DNA from: Xiphias gladius
Taxonomy: Eukaryota; Chordata; Actinopteri; Istiophoriformes; Xiphiidae
Assembly (NCBI RefSeq): GCF_016859285.1
Contig: NC_053419.1
Location: 12,552,501-12,616,500 of the forward strand
Length of the DNA stretch: 64,000 nucleotides
Reading direction: 5' to 3'
Below, in pieces: positions 10,578 through 23,714 of the stretch (position 1 is the first letter of the stretch; each line of letters opens with the position of its first letter). The translations under genes were made by a program, and so were the position numbers. The notes under the pieces were generated by a model, which was given only the letters and a program-made list of their open reading frames with translations, had not been told where the DNA came from and searched no databases.

Positions 10578-13500
10578 TTAATACCTGAAAAATATATACA
10601 AAAGAATAAAAACACAATACGGATTAACAGAGAACACAAAAAAATATCAAAGAAATATTTGTCCCCTCTGACGTGATACTTACGATGACATATGACAACC
10701 TGACACAGAGGCGTAGTTGCCACTGTAGCGAACATCACAGCGCACATTGTTGTTGCTGTAGTCCGATTCTGGGACCTGATAGTACGGATTTACACTGATC
10801 TGTGGAAAACAACCACAACAAACGTAAAAACAAAGGGAATCAATAACACAGCAGCAAAGATAACTGTATCAACAGCACAGACTTTTATCAAATGTTCATG
10901 AATGCAATGTGGTTCCACAGAAGTGTAAGTCTTTTAAAGTTTGTTTTTGTTTTTTTAGTGTCACAGGAGGAGGCCAAGTGTCATCTGGTATTTCTAACAA
11001 ACCTTGAGGATATAGTTTCCAGGTTTCACATCTGTGATGTCAATCCACTGGCAGTCGATGTCTGCGTTATAGGTATCATAACATCCTGGGCTCAGGCCCT
11101 GCACATTGGACAGCATCAACATAAAACATCGTCTAAACAAACAAACCTCTTGTTTAAACAATACAAGGCTACTTTACATATTGAACAGTAACTGTAGCTT
11201 TAAGAACGTTTTTTTGTGTAATGTTATTATAATCTATGGTCTAATGATAGGAATAAAAAGCTTATAATAAAATGAACAATAATTAGTCTAAAAGTGTTTT
11301 TGGATGCAATGTCAACAAAAAAGAGAAGAAAAAAGTAAAGGAAAAAATCAGCCAGTCAAAATAAAAGAAAAAAAGAGCAGGATGGAAAAAGAAAAAACCA
11401 ACTGATCACAGATATTCAGGTAGGTGGGGTCATTTTACAGGAGAAACAGGAAATCGGTGAATCACCATCACCACTGGCTCATGCAAAAAAGGAAATACTA
11501 AAGCTGTTCACTAAAAGACAGCTGCCTCAGTAAAAGAGCAGAGCACTTAGCTCCACTCTCCTTTTTTTTTTTTTTAGAAATTTATGAACCACAAATCCTA
11601 CAACCAGGTCATTTAGTGAAAAGCAAATCAGTGAAGCCATTATCCTCATTTAGGTGAGACCGCATGTGTGGCCAAATGAAACTAGGTTTATGGCTATCTT
11701 TATAGTTGTATTTCTTGACGTGAACTGGCTTTTATTTTGGAAAAATTACAGTTTAAATAGGCCTTTTTTTTTAATAGAAGATTTGTTGATGGTAGGAAAA
11801 TCACAGGTGTAACTGATAAAATGAATGATGGCTGAATTCCATTCGGCTGCTTTGGTTTCAGGGTGCTGGTGTGGTGCATGCTGGCTCACTGCCACACTGT
11901 CATGGCTCACCGCGCGCAGAATAGAGACCTCATTAACGTTATTAGTAACAAAGTCAAAAGGCCTGCTGTGAAAAAGGACTATTGTTCTGCCCACAGGGTG
12001 CTAGTACAATGTACAATTGTCATGAACAGTTAGTACTATGAAAGATGACTTGAATATGAAGGCGTGTACGATGTGTAGATTAGACTCTTGTCGTTTTGGT
12101 CATTGTGGTCATTTTCAAAACAAATGCCCTGTTGTGAAAATAGTCCAGGTACAATGCAGAGAAGAGTATACAAATGTAACTGTAAAAATACGGTGTCTCT
12201 AGAGAGTGTGGATATTTAAGGTTTGACTTCAAATTTTTTATTTATTTGTTTTTGGATAGTTAGGTGTTAGTTCCTTTTTCTTAATCTTGTGTTTATTTAC
12301 AGCAGAAGCTAGCTGCTTGATCCAGAATTATTTGACATTGTTGCCGTTGTAGTTAACAGGAGCTAACTGGCTAAATTTTGTAGCTGGTCTGATTTTCTGG
12401 CCACGTGGGGGCAGCAGAAATAAGCTGTAAACACAACAATGACATATTATAACCTCATAAAGTTGATATGGCGAACTTGTTAGCAAACATTTGCTTACAA
12501 ACACATCCAGTAGACACGGCAAAAAATTATAATTAATTTAGATCTATCTTTCTGGCCACCTGGCAAATATACGTCCAATATTCGCTCTGTTTTGGTCCCT
12601 TCTCCTGAAGGAAACATCTGCCCCTTGAGTCGCTAAATGCTTCACTGTGTTCAACAGCCAGTTGCTAACTTTGTCTGTCTTGCCGGGCAGATAGCATACA
12701 GTTGGTTTTTAGAGCTATTGTGCCTACTGCTGCAGCTGAAAACGACACTGATGAGAGCGGTTAGAGTGAACCAAAACAGTAAAGTTGTGGGCCGTAAAAA
12801 CCAAAACAATGAGCTGAAAGAAACAAAAACCCTGAATAGAGCTGGGGGGCACCGCAGAGTCAGATAATAATTCTCTTTGGTTTTGTCACTACGAGCGACC
12901 CCTTTCATATACAAGTATACATGTTATCCTTTTTTGAAAAAGAAATGTTGATAAGAGCAGCTTTAAAGTCAGAATAACATTTGCAGATAACATTTGTTAT
13001 CTTTGACACCTGGGTATGTGAGGTGCAGGCATACCGCCTGTAGTATCCGTAGTCACAGGAAGTGTCCTCCAAGCAGAAGCTGGCCTTGTGGCCCTCAGCC
13101 ACCGACTGTTGAGTGTGGGCATCCAGCAGGTCGTAATGGCTGAACTCATCCATGCTGTGGAAGTGCCTGTGGATCAGCAGCACAGTGTTCAACAACTCCA
13201 GACATATTCAAACAAAACTGAAAACTAAAACAATCAGGAACTGTTTGTCATGTTTAGAGACCCACCAAGGATTGTTTTTATTACCGAGCCACATTTATAA
13301 AATTCCTGATTAACATTTAAATACATCTCGTTGAACATTTCCTGGTGTTCATTCAAATAGACTGAAAAAATCACTGGTGTTAATTTGATTTATCATTTAT
13401 CCGGTTATGCAGACCTAAAATGAATCTGTATCTGGTTTCACTCCGTAATCTAAAAGACGGTTTGTTTAATGAGACAAAAACAGTCTAGATTTTAACTTCG

Positions 13501-16183
13501 GTTGACTTTCAAAACACTGACAAAATAATGCTATACATTTTAAATCAACATTTTATTGAAATGCTGCCAAATGTGATCCACGTCGGGGAATGGCACAGTG
13601 GCCTGCTTGTTTCAAAACATAACTATGGACTAAAGTAGTTTCTATGGGATCTAGAAAAAACTAGGCACTTTCCCATAAGCTCAAGAACAGGATAAAAATA
13701 GCAGCAGTTTTCCTTTTTGGCTCATTCTCCTCATCACACAGCTTTATATTACAATGTATGTCTTTGCAGTTGTAAATTAACTGAATTGAAAGGTCATGTG
13801 AAGTTCAGTCACGTCATTTTGTGAAAGCCAAAAGCAGGTTTACTGTCTTTATGCAGCGATTGTAAAAATAGAAAATCACATCTTTAAAAATCTAAAATAA
13901 TACTTGTATTAACATGTCAGCTCTGATATCAAAATCTCTACAAAATGATAGAACAGCCAACAAAAACTATAAAGCTGCCAAAAGTAGCACAACTGTGGTT
14001 CAACAGGGGGTGCCATACCACAACTACAGACTGAGAGGGACAAATCGGGACGATGGTATCTCTTGAAAACCACTGGTTTGTAGTTGTTTTGAGGAACAAA
14101 ACAACTGCATTTATACAATTTTATAGGCACCTGTGTAATTCTCCTGTATTTGGTTTCCTGGCAGCTTTATACCTTGTTAAATTGAAGTCAGAGTTATAGC
14201 TGAGCCTGTGCTGAAAAAGGATACCGTGCATGTGGAGCAAGGACAGTTTAAAAGGTGTTAAAGACCACAACAAAAAAAAAAGAATTGGGAGAGTTGGCAA
14301 AAGTCAACCAAATTCCACCTGGACTCAAAAGGTTTAAGACCAGCACATTGGCCAGTGAGAACAAAAAAATGATGCTTCCATGTGTGACTGTGAGGTGGAC
14401 ACAGCACTGACACGACAGTACACTCACTGGTGACAGCTGTGCCACTCCCAGGAGTAGCGTGGCCTGCTGGGGAGGAAGTCCGCTGTCCCCTGGTTCTTGA
14501 CTCTCTGAGGGAACCTCAGCAGCATACGGGTGTCGTAGTCTCTAACACTGGCCCTGTAGGCTGAGCTGCAGAATCAGACCAGAGAAAGCGGATATGTGTG
14601 CAGAAAAAAAGCAAAAAGCACCGGTCATATATGGAAACCATGACATCACAAAGATTGTTTTTCATGCTACATCCCCTCCCCTGAGTGGAGCCGACTTTCG
14701 GCGTCTGAGTGAACGCAGTCTGTGTAAATAAATGGTTGGAAAAAAAAAAGGTTTTGGGGCACGTGGTTGTTAGGGTTAGTTTTTGATAATGTGTTTACCA
14801 TTCAGGCTTTCCCTTCTAAAGCAAACTATGATTAAGCTTTTACAGAAATCCACCACTCCACCCCTCTCCACCATCAGTGGCAGGCTTCGGTTAATTTTAC
14901 TTCATCTCACGCTTACACCGAGCAGCCCTCACCCACAAAACACTTCAGGTGGTTGTTATGGCTCAAAGCTGTCTGAATCACACCAGACTAGGCTGCAAAC
15001 CCAGTTTTTTTTTTTTTTCTCTCTCTCTCTCTCTCCTTGGGGATTAGTCCTGACAGAAGTCTATACCTTGACAAACAGTTTTCCTCGGCTGCACATCTCA
15101 GGTTATACATCGGGACTCTCTGGGCATAAGCAGAGGCTTGAATGTAGTACGGATCAGGTACAAGATCAGGAAGACCTACAGCAACGTAACGACAACAACA
15201 ACATGATAATAGCTGCACAAGACAAGCAAATAGAAGGGGTGTAGTAAACATGAGTCAACCAATAACCAATCAACAAACACTTTAACAGATGGCAAATAGA
15301 TATTAAATACAGAAACTTGAAGACAAAGAGACACCAGATAGACACGCGAACTGATTACTTGATTAACTGATTGATTGATTGATTGGTTGATTGATTGATT
15401 GATTGTCTGACTGATTGATTGATTGATTGTTTTGAAGCATTTTAGCATCAGAAACATCACCTTAAGAGGCAATATCGATCCCATTAATGACTTGAATGCT
15501 GTTTTGAGAGCACTTCCCCCACTCTTACCGTACTGATGATACCTTGTGCCATATCCGGGTCTCGATCTCGGCCTCGGTCTCTCGTAAACGTCATAATAAT
15601 TGTAATATGGATTATCGCTATCAATGGACTTGTAGGGGTCGTAGGGGTCGTCGGCGACCATCATATCTTCCCTCCTGGGCAGAGGTGGACTGACGGTGAC
15701 CTTCTCCTGGGTCTCATTGGCTTTGTTGCTCCTCTGCGTCCCCGGGCGCTCACCGGGCCGCTCGTGGTGATGCTGGCGGTGCTCGTGCCCTCTCACGAGC
15801 CTCTGGAGCGGAGGCACCAGGCCACGGGGGCCGTGCGGGTTAGACGCCGGCCTTGGAGGCTGCTGCTGCTGTTGGGCCGCCGGCTGGCTCTGGGTGTCCG
15901 GATGTCTCACGCCCGCATCTCGGATGATGGTGACAGGTCGCGCCTGCACTTGCTCCTGAGGTGCGCCCCTGCGCCTCGGTGGCTGATACTCCGAGCCCTG
16001 GCTTAAAATGCTAAAAATCTTGCCGTTGTGTGACCACTGTAGTGTATTCCGCAGAGCCGCTCTTTGGTTATTTCCTTGATGTGTCCCCGGATTTCTCTGA
16101 CACTGGGCACCTTGCGGGACGAAAACAAATAAATAGACGCACGCATATGCGTAAAACGGCGTGCCAAACATGCGTAATCCCAT
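10578..16183 (-). CDS. lox: Protein-lysine 6-oxidase (lysyl oxidase)
   Basis: Seven coding exons (15529-16183, 15067-15175, 14428-14565, 13010-13166, 11003-11098, 10684-10799, 10578-10584) join in phase to 425 residues, against 417 in human LOX. The secreted copper amine oxidase oxidises lysines of collagen and elastin to start cross-linking. The start at 16183 gives a signal peptide ([20 protein letters not shown]). An arginine/glutamine-rich propeptide follows, with a QQQQQ run. The procollagen-C-proteinase site region reads [11 protein letters not shown], then the tyrosine-rich [16 protein letters not shown]. The catalytic domain shows the copper-binding [11 protein letters not shown], the lysine of GHKASFC and the tyrosine of [11 protein letters not shown], which together form the lysyl tyrosylquinone cofactor. 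The last exon codes only the end of SSY plus the stop, as in mammals. A 24-base upstream ATG extension (16249) exists but would place 22 residues before the signal peptide. Confidence 0.97.
12355..12915 (+). repeat. lox: Dispersed repeat family A, copy 1 (in lox intron)
   Basis: Long stretches match 21440-21985 in the same order and orientation. Examples are GCGAACTTGTTAGCAAACAT, TCTGGCCACCTGGCAAATA, CCTGAAGGAAACATCTG, GTAAAGTTGTGGGCCG and GACCCCTTTCATATACAAG. No ORF of a transposase is visible, so it is likely a non-autonomous element of about 560 bases. Ends were judged by eye. Confidence 0.65.
15361..15430 (+). repeat. lox: (GATT)n microsatellite in lox intron 1
   Basis: Imperfect GATT/TTGA units lie between lox exons 2 and 1. 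Read through from exon 1 on the minus strand, the tract gives an artificial [10 protein letters not shown] frame that is intronic and not coding. Confidence 0.9.
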
Positions 16184-16933
16184 TATGACCGCAAGTAAAG
16201 GAGATTCTATTTGACAAAGCAAATATTTCAAATGAGCCGGGGTTGCCACTCGTCTTTCACTTAAATATCCTTCATCTCCATTTGAGGGATATCCAGTGAG
16301 CAGAGAAGCAAAGCTAAGTTTCAGTGTATCCGTATGAACTCATATCGCTCTGCTCCTGCAGCCTGCAGATGCGCCCAGTGAGATGATGGTGAGGAGGAGG
16401 AGGAGGAGGAGTTCAGCATTTGGAGTTTCTGAATCTGTTATACAAGTCTGGTGCTGCTGCTCATATAACCATTGGATACGTGATGTCTGATCATGATCAG
16501 CCAAGTGTGTTTGATAACTGTTCCGTCTGACCCTGAACACTGTGTGTTCGTAGCAGGCAATCAAAAACGTCTTCTCCATCCACCACAGATGTACATAGAG
16601 TTTTATGAAAAACAGTGAGCCACAGAAACAGACGCAAATTTTCGTGTGAAATCCATCCTGCTGAGTTATGCTAGCATATGGCTATGATGACCCATTTCCT
16701 ATAAACTAGTGTAGTCATTTACTTTCTCTGCCAGACCAGCAACATGTCATGATAAATAGCTTTTTTCCCTGACTGTTGGATGAACTCCCAACCAAATTGC
16801 AACACACTCCAGCAAAACCCTCTGCACTCATGCACTTTCTCATAGGAGGAACGCAGAAACCTAAACATCTCTCTTAGATCTTCTTGCAACATTTTCAGTT
16901 TTTTCTGGGGAACAAACTCCCTCAACCACCCCA

Positions 16934-16935
<2 letters not shown>

Positions 16936-16978
<43 letters not shown>
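16936..16978 (+). repeat. (AC)n microsatellite
   Basis: An uninterrupted AC run of about 21 units, upstream of lox. Confidence 0.95.
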
Positions 16979-16979
<1 letters not shown>

Positions 16980-18117
16980 CCACGCCTCAGTCCAGTCTGC
17001 TGGAGCTTTGCTGAAAACGTGAAAGACTCATCACATGCATCTCACGGTAATTTTCTATAAGGTCATAATTAGTCTGTTCCGTGCAATAAACAAAATGAGG
17101 CCGCGGTGATACTTGATATCTCTATTACTGCATCTGGTGGCAGACTGGTGACCCCACGCTCCTCCCTTGATAAATCTAAGTCATTTGCTGCAGCCCACTC
17201 AAATCACTGCCCTGCTATTAACGCCAGAGGTAAGATGCATAGCTTAGGAAACTTCATCCAAGGTATTCATTTTGCGCTGTCTAGCAAAGCAGGGAATTCT
17301 CTCTAGCGTCTACACAATGGACAGCAGGATGGCTGCTGCTAAACCACAGCAAACGGTCGAAAGGATTTTACAGTTCCTCAAATCACAAAGATTTATGAGA
17401 GCTACTGACTCCCTACAAGACCCCAACTTCATGGCACAGATGCATGGCAGTAGATGTAGCACCAAGTAAAGTGAAGATACTGTGTGACCTATTAACAGAT
17501 CAGTTACAGTGTCCTGTATCCTGACACTAGGGGGCAGATGACTGCAAGTAATATTGGACTGCTGCTTGCCATTTTCTTATCAGTACCTGAAGGAGTCATT
17601 TAGGGAATGAGTGGTTATGGTCTTAAACAAACTCCACTCTTGGTTATTTCTTCTTTTTTTTTTTTTTTTTTTTGTCTGTGATCAAGTAATGTTTAGAACC
17701 AAATACTGGAAAAGCACAAATAGTGTTAAAACCAAAAATAGTTGCTGGTTGCGCCTCAGAGACACAGTACAAATCATATGGAGCTCTCATCAGTTTTTCT
17801 AACCTTTATTTATCCAGAGTAACACTGTCGAGAGTAATGCTTTCTTTTCCAGGAATGCTTTGTTCAATCACAGAGTTGCCCGCATTCACACCTGGAAGCT
17901 GCCCAGTGCATGACACACAATCCGACCTGTTTGCCACTGAGCAGCTCCACATGAGCAGGTGGGGGTTGAGGGCTTAGCTCAAGGGCACCTGAGAGGTTGC
18001 AATGAGGGAGGGGCAAGCGTTGCTCCTTCCCTTTCACTGCTCAGATTGATCCAGTCACACCAGTTCTATGACTGAGCTGGCGACGGTCATTTCACAAGGC
18101 AGCTTCTCTAACCTTTA

Positions 18118-18260
18118 AAAGAATAGTTTGACATTTTGGGAAATGTGCTAATTCGCTTTTTGGCAGAGAGTTGGATGAGAAGACTTGACACCCTCACTTC
18201 TGCCTGTTAATTACACTGTAAGGCTACAGCCAACTAGCCTGGCTTATCTTGGCATACCCT
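18118..18260 (+). repeat. Percomorph interspersed repeat, copy 2
   Basis: It reads GAATAGTTTGACATTTTGGG, then GGCAGAGAGTTGGATGAGAAG, and ends with CAACTAGCCTGGCTTA. It has the same block order as the copy at 6811-6955 and is the better preserved of the two. Confidence 0.65.
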
Positions 18261-20909
18261 TGACTTTAGGCCACCACTGCCCCATTTAAAAGCTCAAAAA
18301 TATGTTTTCTCAATCAGCTTTTTACTACCACTGATGAGGTTTTACACGAACACAGAATATTCTGCCAAAGTTGGAATAGTTTTGGTTGTTTCACATGGGG
18401 GATTTTCTGTTTGTGCTGTTTTTTCATTGCTCCTCTCTCTGGTTTGAAGTGGGCAAACCTCTCTCAAACCACGATGACAACTGTTGCACTGTTTACTTTA
18501 TGTTTCCGGGACATATCGGTCAACAATGCCCACACAGTCCTGATGATGCAGATAATGAAGTTTCTTAATAAATATTAAGCGAGGATGCCCCCCCCCCCCG
18601 ACATTTACAGGTGCACATAAAATGGATTGTGTGTATCCTTGAGGCCAAACCAATGTATTGAGCATCCTTGTAAAACATTTGCAAAATCATTTTTTTTAAA
18701 ACTTTCAAAACCTGCATTTTTTTTTTAACATCCATATTAACGTGCTAACAATCTTTGTCTTCCCTCCCTTCACTGGTGCATTGCTGAGTTTATTGGCACT
18801 GTATCTCCACCTGTTGATCACTGGTATACTGTGAAATCACTGACAGGACTGTATTGCGTCAGTCTTTATACTCAGGTGCTGCATAGCGCTACTAATGGTC
18901 AAAAACTCCACAGGGCACCTTTAACTTTGATCGTTGCATATCTTCTTATGAAAATTTGTTATGAAAAAATGTTAAAGAGAAATACTTCAGATGAAATGAA
19001 TTTAGGAGCTTTAAAAACATAGTATGGGTTTTTTTTGTGAATTAACATGGATCTGTGATTCCAGTGAAAATGTATTCTGCCTAAACAGTAGCTGAGAAAG
19101 ACGTAACGACAAAGAAAGGCAGACAAAAAAAAAAAAAACCCCAAACCTTTATCATCTGAGAATGGGTTCTAATTGTGTTTTAATGATAGAGTAAACTGAT
19201 TAAATCATGCTGTAAATTACAGTTAAGCTTTAGAAGTATTGTTCTTGGATAATAGAGGGCACACATCATCTCTCAGTCACGTGAGGCTACATTTCGGCTT
19301 GTGTAAGCTGTGGAGGCGAATAAGCGCCAAGTGGAGTTACATGAGCTCCTGAAAATGTGTCCTCCCTGCAGACTTATTTGAGTTGTTCAAGGAGTACAGA
19401 AAAAATGTTTAATACAGACATTGGGTGAGGGTGCCAGTGGCTCACTGTTCTAGATGAACTACAAGATGGACTTGTGAAACCCAGACTTGGTTTCACAGTG
19501 ATCAGTTCGCGAGGCTTAAAAGCTGAAAACCAATGAGTAAAAGTTTTTGGACTCATACAAAGATCCTTCTAAATTGAATAACAGGAATGAATATGACTGG
19601 CTCCTTTGTAAATGTTTCTTGTTTTGTCTTCAGAGATGCCTAGAGCACTATTTTCTTTAAACTATGTAAGATTTTTTTTTCCAGTATAAAACAGCTATGG
19701 ATCCACTTCTTTTGGAATTTATGTGACTGTGTTTTTGCTAAGAGGGTGACTAATGTACACGTCTGTGATTCTGCATACCAACAGTTCCTCCAGAGGGGGA
19801 AAACTGTGTGCATGTGTTCCTGTGTTGTCTCCTTTCTCTTCCCTGGAACACCACACAGACAGCCAGAACCAGCTGTACTTGGTCACCAGTGTTTTTCACT
19901 CATAATTCGCTGAACTTTCTCCATGCAGAGCCCTATTTCTCTCCAGTGAGGGCAGCACAGTGTTCCCTCGCACAGCTCAGAGACACATCTGCAAGGCATT
20001 AGCCAAGTTCTTTTGTCCACGTTGCTGGAATTCACCCCCATTCCTGAGTTTTGGGCGCTCGATTGAGCTAAAAGAATTTGAATAAATCCACGTCTGAGCT
20101 GCAGAATAAGGAGGGAAAATAGTGACAAGGTCTCCTGCATAAGACACGTCATTGTGTAAAAGGGGGGGAAGATCTCAATCCTTTCATGATGCTAAATTTA
20201 CCATAAAACCAACACCGATTTTTCTGTGCCATCACTGAGTCAACATTCGGCAGACACTTGCCACTTCGCTTGAGACATGAGGCCTATATTCAGGCAGCCA
20301 ATGTTTAGATTTAAGGCAATATAGATAATTGATCAAATATACTTTTATAAGCATTAAATCAATCACTGATCCAAAATCCACTTTGCTGCAACTTTGGCAG
20401 CTTCGTTTTCTCAAATGAGTCCATGAAAACCTTTTAAAAATCCAGCTGCAGAAGTATCAGTTCGAAAATAAGTATTATTTTCTCCAGTTCTGATTTCTGT
20501 TCCCATTTGCATTTAATTATTCATTTTCATGTCATCATTATGAGCTCATCTCAGTGAAGCAGGACCACACACATCTCTCAAAACACCCATAGTAAGGGGC
20601 TATTTTCTCTAATCTACACCCAGCACTCTCATATCACATCCTTCTACTTAAACCCCAAAAGTTCTGTCCCATAACATCTCAGCCTCTGTTAATCTCCTTT
20701 TCAGCTTTTTGCACGCTTAGATTTACACTCTTACATTTCCCTCTGGTAGTAGATTTTCACTCCACCCTTCTGCAGAACTCTGGCTACAAATAATCCCAAA
20801 TTCAGCTCAGCTCAAAATTCGACGACAGAAACAGACAATTCAAATATTTTCTCCTCTTTCATAAATACTGGGTTTCCATTACTCTTGGAGCACCAAGTTG
20901 GGGCTTGCA

Positions 20910-20910
<1 letters not shown>

Positions 20911-20949
<39 letters not shown>
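20911..20949 (+). repeat. (CA)n microsatellite
   Basis: An uninterrupted CA run of about 19 units in the lox-peroxidase interval. Confidence 0.95.
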
Positions 20950-20951
<2 letters not shown>

Positions 20952-21439
20952 TCACTCATTACACGCACACACAGTCTGGTGGACTACGTGGCACTCTGCA
21001 CATGCACTGTAGCCTCTGCAACCAGGAGGTGGAGCGCTTTATCTAGACACAATCCAGAAACCTTTACATTGTGTGGTGACTCATGCAGATATACTTTTTG
21101 TTTTTCACTCCCAGCATCTCTTGCAGGGAGAGAGTGCAGTAAATCCAGTGATAAAGAGATTTATTTACTCTTCTCTGACTTATGTTATTGGAGTGGTGTT
21201 TAGTCTATTGGCTATTTAGCCTATGTATCCATCTATTTATCATGACAATAACAGAATAAACTGTGCGGGTGACCAAAGGCATAAATCACACTACAAGTCA
21301 GTGGTGTTTATTGAAAGCCTTGAAACTCCACTTTTGGTAATTCCCATGTTCTGACTTGAACTGGAACGTTGACACTGTGCTTATGGAAGAAATGTATAAG
21401 TTACATTTTGTATTTTCTGTTAAGTTTAAACCTGCAATG

Positions 21440-21985
21440 ATTTTTGGGTCACTCGGGGTCAGTGGAAACAAGCTGTTAACAAAACACTAACAAATCATCA
21501 CCTTGTAAGTTGCTATGACAAACTTGTTAGCAAACAGTTGCTTATTTACACATCCAGCAGTTACTGTACAACATTATCATTCTTTTGGAGTTGTGTTTCT
21601 GGCCACGTGGCAAATGCCAGTCCAGTATTCCCCTTTGCTTTGAGCTCTGTTTTTGGTCTCTAAAAACTCCTGAGGGAAATATCTGACTTGTTAGCTGCTA
21701 AATGCTCCTCTGTGTTTCACTAGCTAGTCGCTAACTTGTCTGTCTGCTGTTTGGCGCTGAGCAGGTAGTGCACAGTGAGTTTTCAGGGTTTTTGCTAAAA
21801 AGAGCTGCCTGGTGCAGCTGAAATCCACACTATGAGAGCAGTGAGCGGGAAACAAAGAAACAGTAAAGCTGTGGGGCGGAAAACCAAAACAATGTGCCAA
21901 AAGACCATAAAGCTCTGCAGAGCTGAGGGAAACTTCAGTGTTGGTTCATCACTATGAGTGACACCTTTCATACACAAGAAGTCAT
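21440..21985 (+). repeat. Dispersed repeat family A, copy 2
   Basis: This is the second copy of the repeat at 12355-12915. Shared blocks include ACAAACTTGTTAGCAAACAG, TCTGGCCACGTGGCAAATG, CCTGAGGGAAATATCTGAC, CAGTAAAGCTGTGGGGCGG and GACACCTTTCATACACAAG. Small indels separate the copies. No terminal repeats were resolved. Confidence 0.65.
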
Positions 21986-23470
21986 ATGATCCACTGTTAA
22001 TACAAACATATTGACTACAGCTGCTTTAAGTTCAAAATTGGCCAACCAGCTGTTGACTGCGGTACATCAGTGTCCTATCACACCACATACTGTTTTTCTG
22101 GAGAATTATCTTGAGTGTAGCTTTGAGCCTCTACATATCTGAATGAAAAGAATAAGCTTGGTTCATGGACGGATTTATTGAGCTTTCAAGGAGTTTTGGA
22201 AAACCTTAAAGGTGTGCAGGTTGCCTAATACTTTATGTTTGAATTAAAGTAAAGCATTAAAGTTAAAGCATCAGATAAATGAGAAATCTAACCCTTCAAA
22301 TCCCTACAAAATGTACTGTAGAATTTTATAGACACGGGTTCAGTGCTTAACACGTTCAGCTCTCCGCAAGAAAGAACTCATTTTGAATCTCACCGCTTTA
22401 TAAAGTTAGCAAGTTTCCTCCCACGTTCACCTCCGTTTCCTCTGGACACTATTCTCCTTCTGCAGTGCGGATACATGCAGCCCAGGTGGGCTGGAGAATA
22501 GACACCAAGTTAACCACAGCTGTAAATGTTAGTGTGTTAGTTTGTCTGTCCTTCCCACTTTCATCCAGTTCATGGTGGGTAGGTTCCAACCTCCCAATAA
22601 CTTCGACATGATTATAATGATAAGGACAATAAATGAAGGAGTGAATGTTTGTTGGAAAGTAAAGTGGGCCGCTTTCCCCCCACATCCTATGTATAAAATT
22701 TAACATTCTAAAGATGTACAATAGGTAAGTTTTTCAACCCTGCAACAGAGATAGACACAGAAAACAAAAACAAAAAAAACAAATGTTGTTTCTTGATGTA
22801 GTTTGAAACTTACAATTGCATGAAGTTGGGGGACTTGCAGAGACAGATTAAGGACAGAATGGTCAAAATAAATTGCAGCAAATGGACTTTTAGTCCACAC
22901 AATGAGTCAAGCTCAAAGGAGGATTTCAGCGAAAATGTAAAATCAGCGCAGTGATTTCCTACAACTGTGATTTTCATGAAAAAGCTGTCTCTTCAGATGC
23001 AGTGCTTTCAAGGCGTTGTTGTCAAAATGAACCCGTTATGTTTAATAAAAGAGCAATGGCCCCATCTACAGGAGACATACAGTACTTTAAAAATGATTTT
23101 TAAAGATGATTGCACTTTGATCTTTATTGTTCCCTTTAGATTCTTGAAACCAAGTGTTGAAGTGAAACTATCTGAGCTGTTTTCTCAAGATGAACTGTAG
23201 TTTAATATAAGTGCTTCAAAGAAAAAAATAATTAATTTAATTAAGCACTAACTAATAATAATAACAATAATAATGATAATAGAAAACACATAAGGAGCAG
23301 CAGTAGAAACACAAAGGCACACTTTGCAGGCTCACATGAGAAAGTTTTCCTGCAGTTGCAGGAAACTATGTTCTGTTTTACTGGATCAGTCATGTCATTT
23401 TCACACATCCTGCAGGGTCTTTTAGACAAACATACAATTTTTATATTTTGAAATATTTCCAATTTTAAGA

Positions 23471-23512
23471 CCTAAGCTCCATTAGTGTCTTTTTTGCACT
23501 AATGGAGCTCAG
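23471..23512. repeat. Inverted repeat (17-base arms, 9-base loop)
   Basis: CCTAAGCTCCATTAGTG at 23471-23487 faces CACTAATGGAGCTCAGG at 23497-23513 with one mismatch. The loop is T-rich. It lies about 210 bases beyond the peroxidase polyadenylation signal, so it is outside the transcript unless 3' ends extend. Confidence 0.8.
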
Positions 23513-23714
23513 GCTACGAGGCTGTGTACGTTTGTCCTGTACTTTCATTCTTTACTTTCATACCACCTTCAGATACTAAATAAGCCCAATTTCATGGCAT
23601 TGAAATTCATTTTTGGATAATCTTCTCTCTGTTTGTGATTCACATAGTACGTCCACGAAAAAATGCCTGATGTCTCGTAATTAAGAACACACAAACACAA
23701 TATTTGCTGCAGTT

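Larger units (their letters stand above)
16184..23710. other. Gene-poor interval upstream of lox
   Basis: About 7.5 kb separate the lox start codon from the 3' end of the peroxidase. It contains the lox 5' UTR and promoter, (AC)n at 16936-16978, repeat copies at 18118-18260 and 21440-21985, (CA)n at 20911-20949, a C9 run near 18588, and a hairpin at 23471-23512. I found no exon-like ORF with flanking splice sites. The short ORFs present look like chance. Confidence 0.5.

Noticed and set aside
15176-15528. C-terminal continuation of the long minus-strand frame through [10 protein letters not shown]
   Set aside because: This is read-through of lox intron 1 past a good GTAAGA donor at 15528. 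The repeat text is a GATT microsatellite.
15536-16006. A 156-residue open frame on the plus strand
   Set aside because: It is the mirror of lox exon 1, whose GC-rich propeptide lacks stops on the other strand. It has no family signature.
22440-22660. Stretch with GGTGGGTAGGTTCCAACCTCC and ACAATAAATGAAGGAGTGAATG
   Set aside because: It may be a decayed SINE or LINE tail of the kind ending in AATGAATGAATG, but the match is too weak to name.
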